Origin: Thermoplasmatota archaeon
GTDB taxonomy: Archaea > Thermoplasmatota > Penumbrarchaeia > Penumbrarchaeales > Penumbrarchaeaceae
Length of the DNA stretch: 64,000 nucleotides
Assembly (NCBI GenBank): GCA_025457865.1
Contig: JALOTP010000002.1
Span: 61,213-125,212, forward strand
Direction: 5' to 3'
Below, piece by piece: positions 48,499-57,530 of the stretch. A program made the position numbers and the translations under genes. Each line of letters begins with the position of its first letter. Position 1 is the first letter of the stretch. The notes under the pieces are model-generated. The model was not told where the DNA came from, did not search any database, and saw only the letters and a program-made list of their open reading frames with translations.

Positions 48499-51028
48499 GG
48501 CCCGATAGCCTCCTGCTGACCAATAGAAGAACGAACAACCCCGATATTATTCCAACGGCAGCAAGAACTACAAGGATGTAGGCCATCGGGAGACCTCCAC
48601 CATTCTGTGTTCCATCATGCTCATAGGGCAGGACCGTTATCTCCTCCCTGAAATTGCGGGAGGACCCTTCCGGGGTAACATTAATGGTGAGGATGAACGG
48701 TGCATCGGGATTCCCAAGGGTGCTGATTTCCACCGTGATATTGACCAGATATGGAAGCTTTCTCAATCCAGCAGGCGATATCGTCACTTCGGAACCTTCG
48801 GGCAGTCCTTCGATAACAATAGGCACGATGTAAAGAGGGGTCGTCCCGGGAAGGAGCGTGATATTGAACCTGACCTGATATGTCCCCTCCTGTTTGGATA
48901 GCCGCAATGGCCCCGGGGAGGGTATAATGGTCACCGAACCTTCTTTAGGTGTAGTATCCAGTCTCAATATGTCCTCCCTCGTGAGGTTCCCTCCAACGGC
49001 AATGACCCTGATGTAATAGGGCCCTACACCCTCATCGATATCGATGGTCAGCATGACGGTCGAAGTGGGGATGACAACAGTTTCGGATAGAGAGAGGCGC
49101 AAACCATCGATAGCATCTGGAATGGAGAGCTTGACCTCATTCGAGAATCCGGATATGGACTGTAAAAGGAGCCCTACGTTCACCCGGGACCCTTCCATGG
49201 CCGTGATACGGTCCTCATCGAAGGTCAGTATGAAATCCGAGATGGAACTTTCGGTCACTTTGACCTCGAACCCTACTGCACGGGAGCGTCCGTCTAAAAG
49301 GCTGCCAGTGAGGAAGAAGAGGTAAGTTCCGGGTTTGAGCCAAGGTTCCGCCGTGACCGTGAAACCGATCGGAATGGGTGTCCCAAGTGGATCGCAGACT
49401 GCTTCAGTTAGGTCGAGCCTGAGACCCATGGGCGAACCGGTCGCATCCAGGACAAATGGGGTGCCCATGTCCTTATTGGAGAGGAGCTCGATGGTACCTC
49501 CGGTCTGACGGTCCGAACCAACCTGGAGCAAGAGGGTATGTCTGTCGAAATCCATGAAACCCCCAGTTCCATTCTGGACAGAGAAGATGATCATCTTAGT
49601 GTCAGAGGATACGGTCGTGCTGGCGGTTATTGTGACTGTGACCGCTCCTGTTCGAGGGGGGGCTACCATTCGCAACTTGACCATTCCCTCGGTCATGATC
49701 AGGTTTTCCGTTAACGATGCACCGGTCCCAGAGACCTTCAGGTCGGTCCTGCCATCGAAACCTCCCTTATGTCTGATTATGAGAGGTACGTATATGGTCT
49801 CATTCCTTGTTAATACGCATTCGCTGAACGGTATCTGTAGTCCGGCTCCCGGCTCATCATGATAGAACATATGGAGCCTTCCGTAGAACGACAGGCCCAC
49901 GATCTCGTTCCCTTTGTGATATGGGTCCATATCGAATATGCCTGTCCCCATCATCAGATAATCGTCCCTGTAGACCTCACGGACCTTGAAGGTGGAATCA
50001 TGGTATAGTATGGCTATCCGGTAGTTCCAGGTAGCCATCGAAATGACCTCGTCCCCTTCTATAGTGCCTTTTTCTATCCCGTAGATGGGGGAACCTTCGA
50101 AATGGACCCTATCGGTCTGCCACGAACCGTTCACCCGATAGGTCATGTAAAGGCCACCGGAATAGGTAGTGGAATAGACCTCTGGTCCCTCTAAGTTAGG
50201 TTCGAGGTCGGCAAGCACAAGGTCCATAACATTCGATCCCAATGATGCTATGATCGATCGCTCGTATACTGCCCCATCCCATGAAAGGAGGACTATATCG
50301 CCGTTCTTACCTCCTACGGCGACCTCTTCTCCTTGTATCTCGGGTATTATATCATCTATTATGCATGTATCAAGTGCCGCTGTGTCGTTATGGATGATGG
50401 ACGTTTTCCATTTTCCATCTATCCGAGAGGAGACAAAGGTCCGGCCTGCATCACCAACGGAGACCACATCTAATCCTGGTGGGGTACCTGGGAGCTCACC
50501 AACGGCCACCTCATATAGCCACATCTGCTGGGCAGGGAGAGTGTCCCTGAATATGGTCTCGTGCTTCCATACGGACCCATCCTTCCATATCAGCTCGACC
50601 GAATCGTCCATATCGACGGTGACGATCTCATCACCGGCCCTATCCGTCAGCAGATCGGCCACAGCGATCGAATAAACATTTGCCGGGTCGTTCGGATTAT
50701 CACCGAAAGTGGACCTCCATGCGATCTCGGTGGTCCAGGCAAGGTCAGACCCGTACGTTACGGCCACAACCCCGTTCCTTGAACATGTTGCAACCTCCAG
50801 ACCGGGCCTTTCCGTTAGAATATCACCTGAAGCTGCACGGTAAAGTAGATCGGTCCCCTTGTGGGTTATGGTGCCATCGAATGTGATGGACCCTATTGAT
50901 GAGGCCGAACGTCCAATGGTCGAAGAGGAGGGACCGATTGATTGAATGGGTGATGCTTGGTCCGTGAGTAAAAGAGAAAGGACAGCGAACAGCATCAAGA
51001 GGGTGATTGATGCCCTTAACCGTTCCAT
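48374..51028 (-). CDS. Secreted/anchored protein: N-terminal VCBS/FG-GAP-like propeller, Ig-like domains, C-terminal TM
   Basis: 'VAVADL..D..GDEIVTVD' style repeats, NEW-type Ig-like region, TM 'AYILVVLAAVGIISGLFVLLL'. C-terminus overlaps the UbiA gene. Confidence 0.82.
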   Translation of the reverse strand: MERLRASITLLMLFAVLSLLLTDQASPIQSIGPSSSTIGRSASSIGSITFDGTITHKGTDLLYRAASGDILTERPGLEVATCSRNGVVAVTYGSDLAWTTEIAWRSTFGDNPNDPANVYSIAVADLLTDRAGDEIVTVDMDDSVELIWKDGSVWKHETIFRDTLPAQQMWLYEVAVGELPGTPPGLDVVSVGDAGRTFVSSRIDGKWKTSIIHNDTAALDTCIIDDIIPEIQGEEVAVGGKNGDIVLLSWDGAVYERSIIASLGSNVMDLVLADLEPNLEGPEVYSTTYSGGLYMTYRVNGSWQTDRVHFEGSPIYGIEKGTIEGDEVISMATWNYRIAILYHDSTFKVREVYRDDYLMMGTGIFDMDPYHKGNEIVGLSFYGRLHMFYHDEPGAGLQIPFSECVLTRNETIYVPLIIRHKGGFDGRTDLKVSGTGASLTENLIMTEGMVKLRMVAPPRTGAVTVTITASTTVSSDTKMIIFSVQNGTGGFMDFDRHTLLLQVGSDRQTGGTIELLSNKDMGTPFVLDATGSPMGLRLDLTEAVCDPLGTPIPIGFTVTAEPWLKPGTYLFFLTGSLLDGRSRAVGFEVKVTESSISDFILTFDEDRITAMEGSRVNVGLLLQSISGFSNEVKLSIPDAIDGLRLSLSETVVIPTSTVMLTIDIDEGVGPYYIRVIAVGGNLTREDILRLDTTPKEGSVTIIPSPGPLRLSKQEGTYQVRFNITLLPGTTPLYIVPIVIEGLPEGSEVTISPAGLRKLPYLVNITVEISTLGNPDAPFILTINVTPEGSSRNFREEITVLPYEHDGTQNGGGLPMAYILVVLAAVGIISGLFVLLLVSRRLSGHENGYDGKGTAQAGHRGVPHAPSIERPHGSGRGPNRLVRKH

Positions 51029-51219
51029 GTTCTTTACCAGAGGGAATATGATATAATTAAATATCGGTTCATTACCATGGTTTTTTGTAGCATATGGTCG
51101 ATGAAGTCCATGTTCCAGATGATGTGAAAAAAGACCCTATGCAAAGTATGGAAATGGTCTGCCCAAATTTAAAATAGTCCCAGTCTTTAGACCGATATCA
51201 TACCTTTGGGGTTGCCAAT

Positions 51220-53130
51220 ATGGTCTATTCAGATGATGAAGATGACAGGGAACAGAGATTGAACGACCTCAGGGTGAAGTATCCGGCCAAGTTCGCATCC
51301 GAAGAAGAGGTTTTTGGACGGATAAAAAGAGGGGATAAGGTTTTCATTGGAACTGGGTGCGGACAACCTCAGTACCTTATCCGAGCGCTCATGGATTACA
51401 TAGAGAAGCACCCGAAGGCCTTCTTCGATACAGAGGTCTTTCAGGTATGGACCTTGGGCATAGCCCCTTATACAGATGAGCGGTTCAAGTCGAACTTCAG
51501 GCATAATTCCTTTTTCATAGGCAACAATACTAGGGAAGCGATCAACTCTGGGCTCGCTGACTACACGCCAATCTTCCTATCGGAGATCCCTGACCTCATC
51601 TCACGCGGCCATGAGCATATGGATGTGGCACTGATCCAGACATCTAGGCCAGACCCTCATGGATATCTTTCCTTGGGCATAAGCGTGGACATAGTGAAGG
51701 CAGCGGTCGAGAACGCTGATCTTGTCATTGCACAGGTGAACAAGTTCATGCCAAGGACCCATGGTCATACGTTCATTCACGTTGACAACGTCGATTATAT
51801 AATCCCGTACTATGAACCGCTCCTCCGATATGAACCCACTTTGCCCGACAACATCGCCAATTCCATAGGGAATTATGTTTCGAGGATAGTCGAGGATGGT
51901 GATACCATTCAGGTCGGCTATGGCAGCATACCGAATGCCATACTATCGAATCTCTCCGGTAAGAAGAACCTTGGCGTCCACACAGAGCTGCTCACTGATG
52001 GTGTGATCGATCTTATGAAGAAAGGGGTCATCAATAATTCTAAGAAGACCCTTCATAGAGGAAAGACCATAGCATCCTTCTGCATGGGAACGGCCCCAAC
52101 CTACGAATATATCGATGACAATCCATCCGTCGAGTTCAGACCGATAGATTATACGAACAACCCCATGATAATCGCACAGAACAGGAAGATGACCGCGATA
52201 AACAGCGTCCTCCAGATCGACCTGACCGGTCAGGCATCTGCGGAATCCATAGGGACAAGATTCTACAGCGGGATAGGGGGACAGGCCGATTTCATGCGAG
52301 GTGCGGTTTTCTCACCCGGAGGCAAGACCATCCTGGTCCTCAAATCGGCTGCCCAGAACGAGAAGGTCTCCAGGATAGTACCCTACCTGCCTACAGGATC
52401 GGGTGTTACCCTGAACAGGGGTGATATCCATTATGTCGTCACCGAGTACGGGATAGCCCACATCCATGGGAAGAACATCCGAGAAAGGGCTATGGACCTC
52501 ATAGCCATATCACATCCCAAATTCAGGAAAGAGCTGATCGAGGAGGCAAAGAAGCTAGGTCTCATCTTCAAGGACCAGGCATTCATACCAGGAAAGAGGG
52601 GTGAGTATCCAGAGCACATGGAAACCTACAGGACCACACCTGATGGGACGACCATCCTCCTCAGACCGGTCAAGATTTCGGATGAGCCCCTTTTAAAGGA
52701 TTTCTTCTATTCCCTTTCCGATAAATCGATCTACAGGCGTTTCATATCACAGAGGAAGGACATGCCCCATGAACGGCTCCAAGAATTCGTGATAATCGAC
52801 TACACGAAAGAGAAGGTCATCCTAGCTGTTACCAATGACGGTGAGGGTGAGGTGGTCCTTGGGGTCTCCCAGTACGGGATAGACGAGTTCACCCATACGG
52901 CAGAAGTCGCCTTCGTAGTGAGGGACGACCACCAGGCCAAGGGGATAGGTATGGAAATGCTGAAATACCTAACCACATTAGCCAAGAAAGAAGGTCTCCT
53001 GGGTTTCACTGCCGAAGTCCTCATGGAGAACCAGCCAATGCTCCACCTCTTCGAACGGATGGGTTTCGATATCCAGAAAAGGCGTGGTGAGGGCGTTTAC
53101 GAGCTCAAGATGGCCTTCAGAGGGATTTGA
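51220..53130 (+). CDS. Acetyl-CoA hydrolase/CoA-transferase fused to C-terminal GNAT acetyltransferase domain
   Basis: 'VFIGTGCGQPQYLIRAL', 'IQVGYGSIPNAIL', 'GIGGQADFMRGA'; C-terminal 'AFVVRDDHQAKGIGMEMLKYLTTLAKKEGL'. Confidence 0.9.
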   Translation: MVYSDDEDDREQRLNDLRVKYPAKFASEEEVFGRIKRGDKVFIGTGCGQPQYLIRALMDYIEKHPKAFFDTEVFQVWTLGIAPYTDERFKSNFRHNSFFIGNNTREAINSGLADYTPIFLSEIPDLISRGHEHMDVALIQTSRPDPHGYLSLGISVDIVKAAVENADLVIAQVNKFMPRTHGHTFIHVDNVDYIIPYYEPLLRYEPTLPDNIANSIGNYVSRIVEDGDTIQVGYGSIPNAILSNLSGKKNLGVHTELLTDGVIDLMKKGVINNSKKTLHRGKTIASFCMGTAPTYEYIDDNPSVEFRPIDYTNNPMIIAQNRKMTAINSVLQIDLTGQASAESIGTRFYSGIGGQADFMRGAVFSPGGKTILVLKSAAQNEKVSRIVPYLPTGSGVTLNRGDIHYVVTEYGIAHIHGKNIRERAMDLIAISHPKFRKELIEEAKKLGLIFKDQAFIPGKRGEYPEHMETYRTTPDGTTILLRPVKISDEPLLKDFFYSLSDKSIYRRFISQRKDMPHERLQEFVIIDYTKEKVILAVTNDGEGEVVLGVSQYGIDEFTHTAEVAFVVRDDHQAKGIGMEMLKYLTTLAKKEGLLGFTAEVLMENQPMLHLFERMGFDIQKRRGEGVYELKMAFRGI

Positions 53131-55256
53131 TGGAGACTCAGGGACCAGATATCAGGACGTTGTTCGAACCCGCGACCATCATGGTGGTAGGGGTATCGAC
53201 GGACCCTACGAAGGTAGGTTACAAGGTCTTCGATAATATCCTGTCCGGCGGCTACAAGGGAAAGCTTTTCATGGTCAACTCCAAAGGGACCGATGTCTTA
53301 GGACACAAAGCACACAAGAGCATCCTGGAGGTCCCTGGACCGGTCGATATGGCCATTATTTGCATTCCGGCCAAGTTCGTCCTGGATGCCGTCAAGGATT
53401 GCGCAAGCATAGGCACCAAGATGCTGGTCGTTATCACTTCAGGTTTCTCAGAGGCAGGTAAAACGGAGGAGGAGCGGACCATTGTCAAGTTCGCACGGGA
53501 GAACGGTATGAGGGTGCTTGGACCAAACATCTTCGGTCTCTATTCGGCAAATTCCTCCATGAATGCCACATTCGGGTCCAAATCGATCCTCCCTGGAAAC
53601 GTCGGGATACTCACCCAGAGCGGTGCTCTCGGGATAGCAATGATCGGAAGGACGGCCATTGACAGGATAGGTCTTTCCACGATGGTCTCCCTCGGAAATA
53701 AATCGGACCTTGACGAATCTGACCTTATCGAATACCTCCTCGACGACCCGAGCACTAAGGTTATTATGCTCTATATCGAAGGTGTCCAGAACGGGGAGAG
53801 GCTCGTTGAGGTCCTGAACAGGGCGACAAGGACGAAACCTGTCATCGTGATAAAGTCGGGAAGGTCTAAGAGAGGGGCCATGGCCGCAGCTTCCCATACG
53901 GGCTCTCTTGCAGGGTCCGATGCCGTGTTCGAGAAGGTGATGAGGCAGTGCGGGGTCATGAGGGCCGAGACCATAGATGAGGCCTTCAACTGGTGCAAGT
54001 TCCTCAGCGCATGTCCGTTACCCAAGGGCGAGAACGTGGTCATCGTCACCAACGGAGGGGGCATAGGGGTAATGGCCACCGATGCCTGTGAGAAGTACGA
54101 TGTGAACCTACTTGAGGACCCCGCCCTGATGCACGAGGTCTTCCGCCAGGCAGTGCCTGACTACGGCTCCATCAAGAACCCGATAGATATCACTGGGGGC
54201 GCAAGGACCCAGGACTATGATACTGCCTTCAGTGCCGGTCTGAAGACGGATAGGATAGATGCGGTAATAGCCCTTTATTGCGAGACCGCAATGTTCGATG
54301 TGGACAATCTGGAAAGGATGGTCGAGGAGAACTTCAGGCTCTATACGAAGAAAGGCATCCCCATCACCTTTTCGCTCCTGGGCGGGGAAAAGGTGGAGAA
54401 GGTGCTCAATGGTCTAAGGGAAAAGGGAGTTCCTGCCTTTGCCGATGTCTATGAATGCGTCCAGAGCCTTGGTGCTCTGTACAAGCATTATCGGCGGATG
54501 AACGCCCCGGTGGAACGTACCGATACCTACAAATTCGACCTGCCAAGCGTTGAAGGTCTCGTTAGCAGGGTCAGGGCTGACGGCAGGACGTTCCTTCTGG
54601 CAAATGAGGCTCAGGAACTGATGGCATTATTGGACATCCCTATGCCTAGGAACTCCGTTGCTAGGAACCTTGAGGAAGCAATAAAGGCGGCAGAGGTCAT
54701 AGGCTATCCCGTCGTCATGAAGGTCGTATCCAAGGACATCATCCATAAGAGCGATGCTGGGGGCGTGGCACTTGACCTCGAGAACAGGGATGAGGTCGTC
54801 GATGCATATCAGGCGATAATCAGAAGCTGCCGTAGGTACAATCCCGATGCTCTCATCGAGGGAGTGGAGGTCTGCGAACAGATATCCCTGAAGAACGAGA
54901 CCATCGTGGGAGCAAGGCTGGACGCGAACTTCGGTCCTGTCATCATGTTCGGGATGGGCGGGATATATGTTGAGGTCCTCAAGGACGTTTCTTTCAGGGC
55001 CTTGCCGGTCAACCGGAAGGAGATACTAAGGCTCATAAAGGAGACCAAGGCCTACACCCTCCTTCTAGGGGTCAGAGGGGATAGTCAAAAGGACATTGAA
55101 AAGGTAATAGATACGGTCATAAAGGTAGGCTCCCTTATAATGGATTGCAGGTCGATGAGCGACATAGAGATCAATCCACTGGTTGCGTTCGACCAGGGTA
55201 AGGGGGTCAAGGCCATAGACGTCAGGGTACTTCTTAACAAGGACAGGGGGTTGTGA
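53127..55256 (+). CDS. ADP-forming acetate/acyl-CoA ligase, fused alpha-beta subunits
   Basis: CoA-binding 'VVGVSTDPTKVGYKVFDNIL', 'GILTQSGALGIAM', 'SHTGSLAG' His loop, C-terminal ATP-grasp 'GYPVVMKVVSKDIIHKSDAGGV'. Confidence 0.93.
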   Translation: MMETQGPDIRTLFEPATIMVVGVSTDPTKVGYKVFDNILSGGYKGKLFMVNSKGTDVLGHKAHKSILEVPGPVDMAIICIPAKFVLDAVKDCASIGTKMLVVITSGFSEAGKTEEERTIVKFARENGMRVLGPNIFGLYSANSSMNATFGSKSILPGNVGILTQSGALGIAMIGRTAIDRIGLSTMVSLGNKSDLDESDLIEYLLDDPSTKVIMLYIEGVQNGERLVEVLNRATRTKPVIVIKSGRSKRGAMAAASHTGSLAGSDAVFEKVMRQCGVMRAETIDEAFNWCKFLSACPLPKGENVVIVTNGGGIGVMATDACEKYDVNLLEDPALMHEVFRQAVPDYGSIKNPIDITGGARTQDYDTAFSAGLKTDRIDAVIALYCETAMFDVDNLERMVEENFRLYTKKGIPITFSLLGGEKVEKVLNGLREKGVPAFADVYECVQSLGALYKHYRRMNAPVERTDTYKFDLPSVEGLVSRVRADGRTFLLANEAQELMALLDIPMPRNSVARNLEEAIKAAEVIGYPVVMKVVSKDIIHKSDAGGVALDLENRDEVVDAYQAIIRSCRRYNPDALIEGVEVCEQISLKNETIVGARLDANFGPVIMFGMGGIYVEVLKDVSFRALPVNRKEILRLIKETKAYTLLLGVRGDSQKDIEKVIDTVIKVGSLIMDCRSMSDIEINPLVAFDQGKGVKAIDVRVLLNKDRGL

Positions 55257-55259
55257 GAC

Positions 55260-56297
55260 ATGCAAAGGATCGTTGTGGCCTCCATGAGGCAGGGTGCTGG
55301 AAAGACATCTTTCATCATAGGTCTGGCCAAAGCGCTGAAGAAGGATTTCGGTTACATGAAACCGTTCGGTGAGAGGATAGTCTACAGAAAGAAGAGGCTC
55401 CTAGATTACGATTCATCTCTCATCAAGGGGATATTCTCCCTGCCTGAGATGCCCGAGGATATGTCCATAGGCTTCGATCATTCGAAGCTCCGGTACATAT
55501 ATGACAGTACGACCATAGTTACCAAGCTTAACGAGATGGCACAGACACTATCCAAAGATAAGGATATCTTGATAGTCGAGGCCGGAAAGGACATAACCTA
55601 TGGAGCGTCCGTTAATCTTGACTGTTTCTCCCTGGCAAAGGCCTTGAATGCAAAGTTATTGCTCGTCGTCTCGGGTGATGATGATTCCATCTTGGATGAT
55701 ATAACATACCTCAAGAAGCATATGATAGCGTCAGATGCCAGATTGCTCGGTGTCATAATAAACAAGGTCAAGGACGTAGAGGATTTCAAAGAGAACAGCC
55801 TTGACAAGGTAAAGGCGTTGGGCGTTGATGTACTCGGCATAGTCCCCTTCGAGAAGGAGCTCACCTATCTATCGGTAGAGCAAATATCGGATGTGCTATT
55901 CGCCAAGGTCCTTGCAGGGGAGAGGAACATAGGCAATCAGGTAAGGGAGATATTCATAGGTGCCATGTCGGGCGATACCGTCATAAAGAACCCGTTGTTC
56001 TCAAGGGAGAGGAAGCTTATAATCACCAGCGGGGACAGGAACGACCTTTGCCTTGCGGCCCTCGAGAGCGATACATCTGCCATCATCCTCACGAACAACA
56101 TCATCCCGCCATCTAACATAATCACCCTGGCCGAAAGCAAGGGGATACCACTGCTCTTGGTTTCCAATGATACCTTCTCCGCCGCCAAACAGGTGGATGA
56201 CATGGAGCATCTGGTAGGCAAGGGCGATTCGGGCAAGATATCCCTTCTCGAGAGACAGGTGGGAGCGAACGTCGATCTTGAGAGGATAGTCTCCTGA
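55260..56297 (+). CDS. P-loop (BioD/Pta-N-like) plus DRTGG-like domain protein
   Basis: 'IVVASMRQGAGKTSFIIGLAKAL', 'VDVLGIVPFEKELTYLSVEQI', 'REIFIGAMSGDTVI', 'LIITSGDRNDLCLAAL'. Confidence 0.82.
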   Translation: MQRIVVASMRQGAGKTSFIIGLAKALKKDFGYMKPFGERIVYRKKRLLDYDSSLIKGIFSLPEMPEDMSIGFDHSKLRYIYDSTTIVTKLNEMAQTLSKDKDILIVEAGKDITYGASVNLDCFSLAKALNAKLLLVVSGDDDSILDDITYLKKHMIASDARLLGVIINKVKDVEDFKENSLDKVKALGVDVLGIVPFEKELTYLSVEQISDVLFAKVLAGERNIGNQVREIFIGAMSGDTVIKNPLFSRERKLIITSGDRNDLCLAALESDTSAIILTNNIIPPSNIITLAESKGIPLLLVSNDTFSAAKQVDDMEHLVGKGDSGKISLLERQVGANVDLERIVS

Positions 56298-56317
56298 TCG
56301 AAAGATGGTCCGATCAT

Positions 56318-56343
56318 GACAAGATATGATTTATCTTCTTGTC
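56318..56343. promoter_or_regulatory. Inverted repeat flanking a TATA-like element
   Basis: gacaaga-tatgatttatct-tcttgtc, with TATA-like gatttatct in the loop about 30 nt upstream of ATG 56364. Confidence 0.4.
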
Positions 56344-56363
56344 CTCCATTCAGAAGGTAGGGA

Positions 56364-57110
56364 ATGGCCATGAGACACACTATTTCCGGTAACAACCTTC
56401 AGATCGTCAAGCTGGAGCTCGATCCCAACGAGATCGTCTATGCAGAAGCGGGGTGCCTTGTGTTCATGGGCGGGGATGTCGAGATGAGAGCTAAGGCGAG
56501 AGGGGGCCTGCTCAAGAGCCTTGGCAGGAAACTATTGACGGGTGAGACCTTCTTCCTTACTGAGTTCACCTCGGGGAAGGGAGGAGGTTATGCCGCGTTC
56601 GCGGGAAAGGTCCCTGGGACGATATACCCTCTTGTCGTCGATACCGGAAAGGAGTGGGTAGCCCAGAAGGATGCATTTCTCGTAGGGAATGACAGTGTTG
56701 AGATGGAGATAGCACTGCAGAAGCGGCTTGGGGCCATATTCTTCGGAGGGGAGGGGCTCATTTTAGAGAGGTTCAAGGGCAAGGGAACGGTCTTCATCCA
56801 CGCTGCAGGGGATTTCGTGGAGATAGACCTGAGACCCGATGAGATCATCAAGGTGGACACAGGATCGGCCGTAGCCTGGGAGGGAACTGTCAAGTACGAT
56901 ATCTCCAGGATTAAAGGCATAGGGTCCATCCTGTTCGGCGGTGAGGGCCTCTTCATGACGGAGCTGACCGGGCCCGGAAAAGTGATAATCCAATCGATGA
57001 ACATAAGGGAGCTCGCTCTTGCGCTCTCCCCGTTCATGGCCTCCAGAGGTCAAACATCAGGGAGTTCGGGTGGATTCATCGGGAATATTGTGGGGAACTC
57101 GACCAATTGA
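56364..57110 (+). CDS. TIGR00266/AIM24-family protein
   Basis: 'QIVKLELDPNEIVYAEAGCLVFMGGDVEM...AWEGTVKYDIS...FGGEGLFMTELTGPGKVIIQSM'. Confidence 0.88.
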   Translation: MAMRHTISGNNLQIVKLELDPNEIVYAEAGCLVFMGGDVEMRAKARGGLLKSLGRKLLTGETFFLTEFTSGKGGGYAAFAGKVPGTIYPLVVDTGKEWVAQKDAFLVGNDSVEMEIALQKRLGAIFFGGEGLILERFKGKGTVFIHAAGDFVEIDLRPDEIIKVDTGSAVAWEGTVKYDISRIKGIGSILFGGEGLFMTELTGPGKVIIQSMNIRELALALSPFMASRGQTSGSSGGFIGNIVGNSTN

Positions 57111-57118
57111 TATCTGGT

Positions 57119-57394
57119 TCATCCACGGACCAGAAAACCTGAGGGCATCCCCTTTGCCCCTTCCCAACTTATATCGACGCTAGTTACCACTGAATAGGGT
57201 TGCTCAGTCCTGTTCCATGCAATATGGTGCTCTATGACAACCCTATCTCCCTCTACAACGCTTTCGACCGATCCATCAGGAAGGTTCCTGACCCACCCTT
57301 TGAGACCCATCTGGATCGCATTCTTCCTGCAGTTGGCCCGGAAAGACACACCCTGGACCTTACCTTCGTAAATAATATGCGCTCTGGCCTCCAT
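57119..57394 (-). CDS. acyP: Acylphosphatase
   Basis: 'HIIYEGKVQGVSFRANCRKNAIQMGLKGWVRNLPDGSVESVVEG'. Confidence 0.95.
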   Translation of the reverse strand: MEARAHIIYEGKVQGVSFRANCRKNAIQMGLKGWVRNLPDGSVESVVEGDRVVIEHHIAWNRTEQPYSVVTSVDISWEGAKGMPSGFLVRG

Positions 57395-57438
57395 GGGGTG
57401 AAAACATCTATCCTATTAGAAAAGAACTATGGAAACCT

Positions 57439-57445
57439 TTATACC
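57439..57445 (+). promoter_or_regulatory. TATA box of the pyruvate:ferredoxin oxidoreductase gene
   Basis: ggaaacctttatacc, about 90 nt upstream of ATG 57531. Confidence 0.4.
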
Positions 57446-57530
57446 AGACCTGTCCATAACTTGCGCGTTCCAGCATGTTCTTCGATGTGTTAGCGCTGGG
57501 ACGACCAACCTTGGACCAAGGGGTATCATT

